Below are positions 20,927 through 27,916 of a DNA stretch of 64,000 bases, in pieces. The position numbers and the translations under genes were made by a program. The DNA is from Mycolicibacterium chlorophenolicum (lineage in GTDB: Bacteria; Actinomycetota; Actinomycetes; Mycobacteriales; Mycobacteriaceae). The stretch covers positions 276,981-340,980 of the forward strand of contig NZ_JYNL01000064.1 in the NCBI RefSeq assembly GCF_001044235.1, given 5' to 3'. The notes under the pieces are model-generated. The model made no database searches. It was not told the origin of the DNA and was given only the letters and a program-made list of their open reading frames with translations. How positions within the stretch are numbered: the first letter of the stretch is position 1; each line of letters begins with the position of its first letter.

Positions 20927-21304
20927 CTAGGGCTGCACCCGGACATCGGCCTTGTCCGGATAGAACGCCACGTGGCCGGCGATGGCGGCCACCGCGGGAT
21001 AGGGCTGCTCGTAGGTCCAGACCGCGTCGGTGACCGTGCCGCCGCCGGTGGTGCGCAGGTGGTAGTAGGCGGCGTCGCCCTTGAACGGGCAGTAGGTCGC
21101 GGTGTCGCTGCGGACCAGCCGGTCCGGCACGACGTCCGCGATCGGGATGTACTGCACGGCCGGGTAACTCCCCTCCTGCAGCGTCAGCGCGGCGTCGGTC
21201 TCGGCGACGACGTCACCGTCGACCAGGACGACGACGTGTCGGCCGGTGGGCTCGACGGTGATCGGATGGGTGCTGGACGGCTGGAGCACAGGTCGGTCGG
21301 TCAT
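20927..21304 (-). CDS. DUF427 protein (Rv0140-like)
   Basis: 125 residues from ATG 21304, with GGTGGGT just upstream. Seen: the DUF427 pattern GDVVAETDAALTLQEGSYPAVQYIP and the core TYCPFKGDAAYYHL with AVWTYEQPYPAVAAIAGHVAFYPDK near the end. The family is a small beta-tent fold of unknown function. In M. tuberculosis the matching gene (Rv0140) directly follows the Rv0139-type gene. Here it is on the same strand but separated from it by two other genes, so the order is kept with insertions. Confidence 0.9.
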   Translation of the reverse strand: MTDRPVLQPSSTHPITVEPTGRHVVVLVDGDVVAETDAALTLQEGSYPAVQYIPIADVVPDRLVRSDTATYCPFKGDAAYYHLRTTGGGTVTDAVWTYEQPYPAVAAIAGHVAFYPDKADVRVQP

Positions 21305-21320
21305 ACCCACCATTGAACGC

Positions 21321-22688
21321 TCAGTGCGGGCGCCCGGCGATCTTGTCGGCGACCACCGCGATGGGCGAGGTCCGGGCACGGCCGCGGCCCTCGTGCCAGT
21401 CGGCTGCCTTGTAGGCCAGATACATGCCGCGCACACCGAGCCAGCGCAGCGGCTCGGGCTCCCAGTTCTTCGACCGGTGCCCCACCCACGGCAGTTCTGT
21501 CAGCGGCGTCGCCCGGCCCAGCACCAGGTCGGCGAGCGTGCGGGCGGCGAGGTTGGTGGCGGTGACGCCGTGCCCGACGTAGCCGCCGGCCCAGCCCAGC
21601 CCGCTGCCCCGGTCGAAGTCGACGGTCGCCTCCCAGTCGCGCGGCACGGCGAGCACCCCGCACCAGCCGTGCGCGATCCCGATGCCGGCCACCTGCGGCA
21701 GCACCGTGCGCAGCGTCGCGGTCAGCGCCGCGATCGTGCGCGCGGGCACCTGGCCGTCGCGGTCGGTGCGGGAGCCGAACCGGTACGGGACGCTGCGCCC
21801 GCCGATCGCGATGCGGTCGTCGACCGTGCGCTGCGCGTAGAAGAAGCCGTGAGCGGTGTCGCCGAGCGTCTCCCGGCACTGCCAGCCGATCTCGTCCCAC
21901 ACCTCGGCCGGGATCGGGTCGGTGGCGATCATCGAACTGTTCATCGGCAGCCAGCGGCGTTTGAGCCCGGGCAGGCCCGCGGTGAATCCCTCGGTGGCGC
22001 GCAGCACCACGGGCGCGCTGACGGTGCCGCGCGGCGTGACCGCCCGTCCCGCCGCGATCTCGAGGACCGGCGAGCGTTCGTAGATGTCCACGCCCAGCGC
22101 GGCGACGGTGTCGGCCAGCCCGCGGACCAGCGCGGCGGGCTGGATCCGGGCGCAGTGCGGGTTGTGGTAGGCCGCCACCACATCGCTCAGCCGAATGCGT
22201 TGCGCCGCTTCGTCTTTGGACAACTCCGCGATACCGTCGACCTGCCAGCTGCGCTCGGCCGCCGCCGCGGCGGCCAGTCGGCCGGCCTGGGCGCGGTTGC
22301 GGGCCACCTCCAGCGTCCCGCCCTTGACGATGCCCGCCTCGATGCCTTCCCGGGCGGCCACGTCGATGACCTCGTCGACGGCCTCGTTGAGAGCACGCTG
22401 CCACGCCACCACCCCGTCGCGGCCGTACTGACGGGCCATCCGCTCACGGTCCCCGGGCACCAGCCCCGACAGCCAGCCGCCGTTGCGCCCCGATGCGCCG
22501 AACCCGGCGAAGCGCGCCTCCAGCACGATGATGCGCAGACTCGGGTCGGCCTTCTTCAGGTAGTACGCCGTCCACAGTCCGGTGTAGCCGGCGCCGACGA
22601 TGCACACGTCCGCGTCGCGACTGCCCGGCAGGGGCGCCCTCGGCGTCGGCAGGCCGTCGAACCAATGGGAGATCTCACCGTTGCGCAC
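21321..22688 (-). CDS. FAD-dependent amine/amino-acid oxidase (DAO family)
   Basis: 455 residues, GTG start. Seen: the FAD-binding GAGYTGLWTAYYL near 33-45 with VLEA at the end of the second strand, then GFGASGRNGGWLSG, which is the DAO pattern found in gamma-glutamylputrescine oxidase-like and sarcosine oxidase-like proteins, and the C-terminal GWAGGYVGHGVTATNLAARTLADL. These enzymes oxidise primary or secondary amines or D-amino acids and release hydrogen peroxide. The substrate is not known. It sits between DUF427 and a divergent DUF4262 gene, and breaks the gene order otherwise shared with M. tuberculosis. Confidence 0.87.
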   Translation of the reverse strand: MRNGEISHWFDGLPTPRAPLPGSRDADVCIVGAGYTGLWTAYYLKKADPSLRIIVLEARFAGFGASGRNGGWLSGLVPGDRERMARQYGRDGVVAWQRALNEAVDEVIDVAAREGIEAGIVKGGTLEVARNRAQAGRLAAAAAAERSWQVDGIAELSKDEAAQRIRLSDVVAAYHNPHCARIQPAALVRGLADTVAALGVDIYERSPVLEIAAGRAVTPRGTVSAPVVLRATEGFTAGLPGLKRRWLPMNSSMIATDPIPAEVWDEIGWQCRETLGDTAHGFFYAQRTVDDRIAIGGRSVPYRFGSRTDRDGQVPARTIAALTATLRTVLPQVAGIGIAHGWCGVLAVPRDWEATVDFDRGSGLGWAGGYVGHGVTATNLAARTLADLVLGRATPLTELPWVGHRSKNWEPEPLRWLGVRGMYLAYKAADWHEGRGRARTSPIAVVADKIAGRPH

Positions 22689-22741
22689 CGACAGATTGTG
22701 GCAGCACCGGCGATGTCGGTGTGCGGGTGCAGGCTGTCCGC

Positions 22742-23206
22742 ATGTGTTGGCTCTGCGATCACCCCACCGCGACCCGGCAGGACTATCTGAACGTCCTGCG
22801 CGAGAAGGTGCTCAGGAACGGGTGGACGATCCAGTACGTCGAGGACACCATGCCGTTCGCGTACACGGTCGGGCTGTCGGATGAGAGCCTGCCCGAACTG
22901 ATGGTGACCAGCGTGTCGGCGCCACGGGCGCTGCGCCTGCTGGGGGCGATGGCCGTCGGGATTCGGCAGGGCGTGCGGTGGAATCCCGGCGACCTGGTGA
23001 CGATCGACAACGGCCCGCTCGTCGAGTTGGTCGAGGTGGACCACCCGGACGTGCACTGTGGCTGGGCCGTGAGACATGCCGAGGGACCCATCCGGGTGCT
23101 GCAGGCCGTATGGGCGGATGGTCGCGGGCGCTGGCCGTGGTCGCCGACGTTCTGCGACGGGTGGCGGCGGCAGCCGGTGCTCGGGCTGCGGTCGCGCGTC
23201 GCCTGA
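22742..23206 (+). CDS. DUF4262 protein
   Basis: 154 residues from ATG 22742. Seen: an N-terminal MCWLCDHP (CxxC pair), then a DUF4262-type core with YVEDTMPFAYTVGLSDESLPELMVTS and two further beta segments (VEVDHPDVHCGWAVRHAEG, RVLQAVWADGRGRWPW). The family is common in actinobacteria and has no established function. The CWLC pair could bind a metal. It ends two bases before the convergent dehydrogenase gene at 23209. An in-frame GTG at 22721 would add seven residues and is less likely. Confidence 0.82.
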   Translation: MCWLCDHPTATRQDYLNVLREKVLRNGWTIQYVEDTMPFAYTVGLSDESLPELMVTSVSAPRALRLLGAMAVGIRQGVRWNPGDLVTIDNGPLVELVEVDHPDVHCGWAVRHAEGPIRVLQAVWADGRGRWPWSPTFCDGWRRQPVLGLRSRVA

Positions 23207-23208
23207 GC

Positions 23209-24231
23209 TCAGCGCCGGGCGGCGCGGAGACCGACCCAGAACTTCGCCGCCTCGCGGATCGATTCCTCGACCGGTCGCGGCTGCCAGCCCAGTTCCCGCT
23301 CCGCCTTGGTGCAGTCGACGGGCGCCTCGGCGCGCATCAGCCTCATGGAGTCCAGCGAGAGGCGTTGATCGGTCCCCGTGAGCCGGGCCTTGAGACTGCC
23401 CAGTGCGGCCATCGCGTACGACAGCGGCAGGGGCATGGTCTTCGCCGGAGCGGGGACGCCCGCGGCCTCGGCCGCGATCCGCACCACCTCGGCGTTGGAG
23501 ATCATCTTCTCCGAGATCAGATACCGCTCACCGACGCGACCCTTCTCGGCGGCCAGCAGCAGCGCCTGAGCGGCGTCGTCGATGCCGACCGCCTCGAGCT
23601 GGATCCCGCCCATCACGAACGGCAGCTTGCCGAACGCGGCACCGGCGATGATGGCGCCGTGCGGGGTCCGGCCCCAGTCCCCCGCACCGTAGGTGGTGGA
23701 CACGCACATCGCGACGGCGGGCAGCCCGCGCGTGCGCACGTACTCCATCACCAGGTTCTCGGCCTGCACCCGCGAGCGCACGTAGGGGGTCAGACCCTTG
23801 TCGACGATCACGTCGTCCTCGGTGGCGGTGTGACCGCGTCGCCGCCCGACCGTCGCATAGCTGCTGGTGAAGACGAACTTCTGCAGCCCGGCGGCGACGG
23901 CCGGTTCGGTGGCGATGTCGAGGACGTGGCGGGTGCCGTCGACGTTGGTGCGGAACAGCGGCGCCGGGTCGCGCAGCCAGCCGCGGGTGTCGACGACGCA
24001 GTAGTAGACGACGCCGCAGCCGATCATCGCCTCGCGCAGCACCTCGGCGTTCCAGATGTCGCCGGTGAACCGGGTGACGGCCAGCCCGTCGATGCCCCGG
24101 GTGTTCGCGCCCTCGCGCACCATCACCCGGACGTCCTGTCCCGCCTCCACGAGGTGGCGGGTGACGTGGCTGCCCAGGTAGCCGTTGGCGCCGATCACCA
24201 GCACCGGAGCGACGGGAGAAGATCCGGTCAC
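23209..24231 (-). CDS. NAD(P)-dependent sterol dehydrogenase-like protein (Rv0139 type)
   Basis: 340 residues from GTG 24231, overlapping the upstream stop by four bases (GTGA). Seen: an extended short-chain dehydrogenase fold with GANGYLGSHVTRHL, FTSSYATVG, and Y-x3 helix YVRSRVQAENLV. The position usually holding the catalytic YxxxK has Y-V-R-S-R, i.e. Arg instead of Lys, which is unusual. The family includes 3-beta-hydroxysteroid dehydrogenases and other epimerase-like enzymes. The pair with the NTF2-like gene equals Rv0138-Rv0139. A KstR-type operator upstream of the pair suggests sterol/lipid control. Confidence 0.85.
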   Translation of the reverse strand: MTGSSPVAPVLVIGANGYLGSHVTRHLVEAGQDVRVMVREGANTRGIDGLAVTRFTGDIWNAEVLREAMIGCGVVYYCVVDTRGWLRDPAPLFRTNVDGTRHVLDIATEPAVAAGLQKFVFTSSYATVGRRRGHTATEDDVIVDKGLTPYVRSRVQAENLVMEYVRTRGLPAVAMCVSTTYGAGDWGRTPHGAIIAGAAFGKLPFVMGGIQLEAVGIDDAAQALLLAAEKGRVGERYLISEKMISNAEVVRIAAEAAGVPAPAKTMPLPLSYAMAALGSLKARLTGTDQRLSLDSMRLMRAEAPVDCTKAERELGWQPRPVEESIREAAKFWVGLRAARR

Positions 24232-24728
24232 TTGCCCACCCGGGCCATCCACTCAGCCGCCTCGTCGGGCAGGGTGCCGAGCTCGTGCGCCTTCGCGCAC
24301 CACTTCAGCGTCGCCCTGACGAACCGCAGCGGGTTGTAGATGTCCTCCTGGCGGCGCCATTTGCCGTCACCGGCGTAGGTGACGATCGAGATGTTGGTGG
24401 CGCTGATGATGGTGCCGTCGCCCGGGTCGCGCATCGGGTTGTCCAGTTCGCAGATGACGCGGCCGGTGTCGGGGTCGAACACCTTCCACAGCGACGGGAA
24501 CGCCGTCATGTGATTACCGGGGAACGTCTCCATGGTGTTCCAGATCCACGGTCGCACCTCCTCGCGTCCGCGCATCGTGCCCGCCGCGTGCTCGATGTAG
24601 AGGACGTCGTCGGTGTACTGCTCGACCCAGGGGTCCCAGTCGCGCGTCGTCGCCGCGCGGTCGACCGTCCGCTCGAACTCGGCGAACTCGTCCGCGAGTT
24701 CCTCGCGCGAGAAAGCACTGCCCGTCAC
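24228..24728 (-). CDS. NTF2/SnoaL-like protein (Rv0138 type)
   Basis: 166 residues from GTG 24728. Seen: a SnoaL/NTF2 cone fold pattern with WDPWVEQYTDDVLYIEHAAGTMRGREEVRPWI, a Phe/Trp-rich pocket, and a C-terminal helix. Such proteins bind or isomerise small hydrophobic molecules. It is the first gene of a two-gene operon with the dehydrogenase, coupled by a GTGA overlap. The start lies ten bases downstream of a KstR-type palindrome, so the operator would overlap the promoter or leader. Length 166 fits the M. tuberculosis counterpart (about 167). Confidence 0.83.
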   Translation of the reverse strand: MTGSAFSREELADEFAEFERTVDRAATTRDWDPWVEQYTDDVLYIEHAAGTMRGREEVRPWIWNTMETFPGNHMTAFPSLWKVFDPDTGRVICELDNPMRDPGDGTIISATNISIVTYAGDGKWRRQEDIYNPLRFVRATLKWCAKAHELGTLPDEAAEWMARVGK

Positions 24729-24737
24729 GACATGAAC

Positions 24738-24751
24738 TAGAACACGTTCTA
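24738..24751. promoter_or_regulatory. KstR-type operator
   Basis: TAGAACACGTTCTA matches every fixed base of the KstR consensus TnnAACnnGTTnnA. It lies 10 bases before the NTF2-like gene and 60 bases before the divergent msrB start. KstR represses cholesterol and lipid degradation genes in mycobacteria. Confidence 0.65.
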
Positions 24752-24811
24752 CCCGCTGTTGTCGAGGGCCGTCGGGATTAAATGCGCAGCCCAGACCGTT
24801 ACAGAAGCACT

Positions 24812-25291
24812 ATGTCGAAGGTGTACAACAAGAACCCGAAAGCGGTCGACGGCCTATCGCCCGAGCAGTATCACGTCACCCAGCGCAACGGCACCGAGCG
24901 GCCGTTCACCGGGGAGTACTGGGACAACCACGAACCCGGCATCTACGTCGACGTCGTCTCCGGCGAACCGCTGTTCGCGTCGGTCGACAAGTTCGACAGC
25001 GGCACCGGCTGGCCGAGTTTCACCCGGCCGATCGAGACGGCCAACGTCCGTGAGAAGCGTGACTTCTCGCATCTGATGATCCGCACCGAGGTGCGCTCCG
25101 CGCACGGCGACAGCCACCTCGGGCATCTGTTCACCGACGGCCCCCGCGCCGACGGCGGACTGCGCTACTGCATCAACTCCGCGGCGCTGCGCTTCGTCCA
25201 CCTCGACGAACTCTCCGAGCAGGGATACGAGCAGTACCGTGGATTGTTCACCGACACTGACAACTCGACCGCCGATGAGGAGCAAGCGTGA
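24812..25291 (+). CDS. msrB: Peptide-methionine (R)-S-oxide reductase
   Basis: 159 residues. It repairs the R form of oxidised methionine. Seen: SVDKFDSGTGWPSFTRPI, RSAHGDSHLGHLFTDGP, and the catalytic C120 in LRYCINSAAL. The two CxxC zinc motifs of many MsrB proteins are absent (VSGEPLF where the first would be), so this is the zinc-free form. ATG 24812 was chosen over 24782 because the domain follows it directly. Its last bases overlap the start of msrA (GTGA), giving a coupled pair that repairs both methionine sulfoxide forms. Confidence 0.95.
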   Translation: MSKVYNKNPKAVDGLSPEQYHVTQRNGTERPFTGEYWDNHEPGIYVDVVSGEPLFASVDKFDSGTGWPSFTRPIETANVREKRDFSHLMIRTEVRSAHGDSHLGHLFTDGPRADGGLRYCINSAALRFVHLDELSEQGYEQYRGLFTDTDNSTADEEQA

Positions 25292-25797
25292 GCGAATACA
25301 AGCGGGCCGTGCTGGCCGGTGGCTGCTTCTGGGGCATGCAGGATCTGATCCGCAGGCAGCCCGGCGTGGTGTCCACCCGCGTCGGCTACACGGGCGGGCA
25401 GAACGACCACCCCACCTATCGCAACCATCCGGGTCACGCCGAGGCCGTCGAGATCGTCTACGACCCGGCGCAGACCGACTACCGCGCGCTGCTCGAGTTC
25501 TTCTTCCAGATCCACGATCCGACGACGAAGAACCGTCAGGGCAACGACGTCGGGAGCAGCTACCGATCCGAGATCTTCTACGTCGACGACGAGCAGCGCG
25601 AGGTCGCGCTCGACACGATCGCCGATGTCGACGCCTCGGGACTGTGGCCCGGCAAGGTGGTCACCGAGGTCAGCCCGGCACCCGACTTCTGGGAGGCCGA
25701 GCCGGAGCATCAGGACTACCTGCTGCACTACCCGAACGGCTACACCTGCCATTTCCCGCGGCCGGGCTGGAAACTGCCGAAGCGCACCCAGGTCTGA
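25288..25797 (+). CDS. msrA: Peptide-methionine (S)-S-oxide reductase
   Basis: 169 residues, GTG start overlapping the msrB stop. Seen: the active site GCFWG with C13, then RVGYTGGQNDHPTYRNHPGHAEAVEIVYDP and FFFQIHDPTTKNRQGNDVGSSYRS landmarks of MsrA. No second or third resolving cysteine follows in the C-terminal tail except in YTCHF near the end. In M. tuberculosis msrA (Rv0137c) lies alone next to cyp138; here msrB has joined it. It ends 13 bases before the convergent P450 gene. Confidence 0.96.
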   Translation: MSEYKRAVLAGGCFWGMQDLIRRQPGVVSTRVGYTGGQNDHPTYRNHPGHAEAVEIVYDPAQTDYRALLEFFFQIHDPTTKNRQGNDVGSSYRSEIFYVDDEQREVALDTIADVDASGLWPGKVVTEVSPAPDFWEAEPEHQDYLLHYPNGYTCHFPRPGWKLPKRTQV

Positions 25798-25810
25798 CGC
25801 GAGCGAACGG

Positions 25811-27139
25811 CTAGGGGCGGCGGCGCACCACGATGCGTCCGCCGTCCTTCGGCGTGTGCGCGACACCGCGGAAGTGCGACTTCTCCGCAGGCGCGGTCGT
25901 CGGCTCGATCACGAAGTGCCGCAGCACCGTTCGCAGCACGACGTCCATCTCGACGTTGGCGAAGGTGGCGCCGACGCATCGCCGGGTGCCGCCGCCGAAC
26001 GGGATGTGCGCGAAGGTCGGCGGCCGCTGCCCGACGAAGCGCTGCGGGTCGAAGCGGTCCGGGTCCGGGAACTCGTCGGTCCGGCGGTGCATCTGCGCGA
26101 TGGCCACCAGGATCGAGTAGCCCTGCGGGATCACCCAGTCGCCCAGCTCGAAGGTCGGCGCCTGCACGTGCCGGCCGGCGAAGTCGATGATCGTGCGGGT
26201 GCGCTGGATCTCGAGGAGCGTCGCCTGCCGGTATTCGTTGTCGTCGGTGTCGGCCTCAGCGGCCAGCCGCGACAGCACCTCGGGGTGCCGCGTGATGCGT
26301 TCGAAGGCCCATCCCAGCGTGGCGGCGGTGGTCTCGTGGCCGGCGGCCAGCAGTGTGAGCAGCTCGTCGCCGACATCCTGGCGCGACATCGTCGAACCGT
26401 CCTCGTAGGTGCTGCGCAGCAGCAGGGAGAGGACGTCGTCGCGGGTGTCCAGGTTCGGGTCGGCCAGCACGGCGTCGATGAGCCGGCCGATGATCTCGTC
26501 GTAGCGCTTGCGGTACTGCGCGAGCCGGCCCCACGGGGTGAAGCGGCCGTAGGTCCGCGACGGCATCGGGAGCACCGCCAGCCGCGACCCGAGCGTCACC
26601 CACGGCGGGATGCTGCGGCGCAGCTCGTCCAGATGCGCGCCGTCCGCACCGAAGACCGCACGCAGGATCACGTTCAGCGTGATCCGCATCATCGGCTCGA
26701 GCGTCTCGAAAGGCTCACCGTCGGGCCAACTCTCGGCTTCGCGCAGGGTCTCCTCTTCGAAGATGCGCTCGTAGTTCTTGATGCTCTTGCCGTGCAGCGG
26801 AGGCGTCAGCAGTTTGCGGCGCAGCCGGTGGTCGGTGCCGTCGAGGGCGAACACCGAACCCGGCCCGAGAACGCGCGACAGGTTCGGCTGGATGTTGACG
26901 ACCTCGTCGGGGTTGGCCATGAACACCTGTTTGGCCAGGCCGGGATCGGCGACGATCACGGTGCGGCCGAAGACGGGGATGGTCATGGTGAACACGTCGC
27001 CGCAGCGGCGCGCGATCTGGCGCACCGTCCATTTCCGCGAGACGGAGAAGGCGACGCCCTGCAGGGAACGGGGGATGGCGGGACTCGGTGGCAGCCGCGC
27101 CGCGGACAGCGGCGTGGTACTGCGGTGTACCACAGTCAT
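25811..27139 (-). CDS. Cytochrome P450, CYP138-like
   Basis: 442 residues from ATG 27139 (MTVVHRSTTPL). Seen: the I-helix AAGHETTAATLGWAF with the acid-Thr oxygen site, the ExxR region EIQRTRT, and the haem ligand C388 in FGGGTRRCVGATFA. The IxxTR-like FDPQRF and PFGGG segments are normal. P450s insert oxygen from O2 using ferredoxin electrons; the substrate is unknown. The neighbours (msrA on one side, TetR on the other, divergent) match cyp138/Rv0135c in M. tuberculosis. A strong GTAC palindrome array covers its start region. Confidence 0.92.
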   Translation of the reverse strand: MTVVHRSTTPLSAARLPPSPAIPRSLQGVAFSVSRKWTVRQIARRCGDVFTMTIPVFGRTVIVADPGLAKQVFMANPDEVVNIQPNLSRVLGPGSVFALDGTDHRLRRKLLTPPLHGKSIKNYERIFEEETLREAESWPDGEPFETLEPMMRITLNVILRAVFGADGAHLDELRRSIPPWVTLGSRLAVLPMPSRTYGRFTPWGRLAQYRKRYDEIIGRLIDAVLADPNLDTRDDVLSLLLRSTYEDGSTMSRQDVGDELLTLLAAGHETTAATLGWAFERITRHPEVLSRLAAEADTDDNEYRQATLLEIQRTRTIIDFAGRHVQAPTFELGDWVIPQGYSILVAIAQMHRRTDEFPDPDRFDPQRFVGQRPPTFAHIPFGGGTRRCVGATFANVEMDVVLRTVLRHFVIEPTTAPAEKSHFRGVAHTPKDGGRIVVRRRP

Positions 27140-27156
27140 GTCCGGTACGGTACCGG
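27114..27156. promoter_or_regulatory. GTAC palindrome array between P450 and TetR
   Basis: Two perfect dyads: GTGGTAC-N6-GTACCAC at 27114-27133 and CCGGTAC-G-GTACCGG at 27142-27156, followed by a third half-like GGTACCAC at 27159-27166. They flank the P450 start codon and lie about 30 bases before the TetR start. Likely operators of the adjacent TetR protein. Confidence 0.55.
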
Positions 27157-27186
27157 TTGGTACCACGGGGACGCAAGGGTGAGGAC

Positions 27187-27771
27187 ATGACCGAGACGCC
27201 GGTGCTGACAGGGGACCGCCTGCTCGACGGGCTGACCGCCTCCATCGTCGAGCGCGGCTACCGGGACACCACGGTGGCCGACATCGTGCGGCATGCGCGC
27301 ACGTCGAAGCGCACGTTCTACGAGCAGTTCGCCGGTAAGGAGCAGTGCCTCATCGAACTGCTTCGCCGCAACAACAGTGACCTCATCGACGGCATCCGCG
27401 CCGCCGTCGTCCCCGACGACGACTGGCACACCCAGATCCGCTCGGCCGTCGACGCCTACGTCGCGCACATCCGGGCCCGGCCGGCGATCACGCTGTGCTG
27501 GATCCGCGAGGCCCCGGCTCTGGGTGTGGTGGCGAGGCCCCTCAACCGGCAGGTGATGAGCGATCTCACCGAACTGCTCGTGACAGTGACCGAGAACCCG
27601 GGCTTCCAGCGTGCCGGCCTGACACCGGTATCGCCGCCGATCGCGCTGATCCTGCTCGGCGGCCTCCGGGAACTGACGGCGTTCTTCGTCGAAGAAGGAC
27701 GCGACGTCGCGGGCATCACCGAGCCGGCGGTGGCCGCGGCCACCGCGCTGGTCGCACCGCCACCGGACTGA
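27187..27771 (+). CDS. TetR-family regulator (Rv0135c type)
   Basis: 194 residues from ATG 27187. Seen: the TetR helix-turn-helix VERGYRDTTVADIVRHARTSKRTFYEQFAGKEQC spread over residues 20-55, then a helical ligand domain ending in a Pro-rich tail. It is divergent from the P450 gene, with the palindrome array between them, so it probably represses both itself and the P450. An upstream in-frame open stretch (from 27088) lies in the P450 coding region and is not used. The ligand is unknown. Confidence 0.9.
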   Translation: MTETPVLTGDRLLDGLTASIVERGYRDTTVADIVRHARTSKRTFYEQFAGKEQCLIELLRRNNSDLIDGIRAAVVPDDDWHTQIRSAVDAYVAHIRARPAITLCWIREAPALGVVARPLNRQVMSDLTELLVTVTENPGFQRAGLTPVSPPIALILLGGLRELTAFFVEEGRDVAGITEPAVAAATALVAPPPD

Positions 27772-27916
27772 CAGGTCGACGACGTGCACGGTGATTGCCA
27801 GGAAAGTCACCGTCCGTTCAACTGGTCAGAACCTCTGTGCCGCTGAGCGTTCGGGCTGACCATGCGCGCGCCCCGTACATTTCCACCGTCCTCACACCCC
27901 TTTCGAAGGCGACCGT

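Noticed and set aside
27788..27813. ACGGTGA-N12-TCACCGT hairpin after the TetR gene
   Set aside because: Seven-bp stem, 12-base loop and no T-run; could be a terminator but the support is thin.
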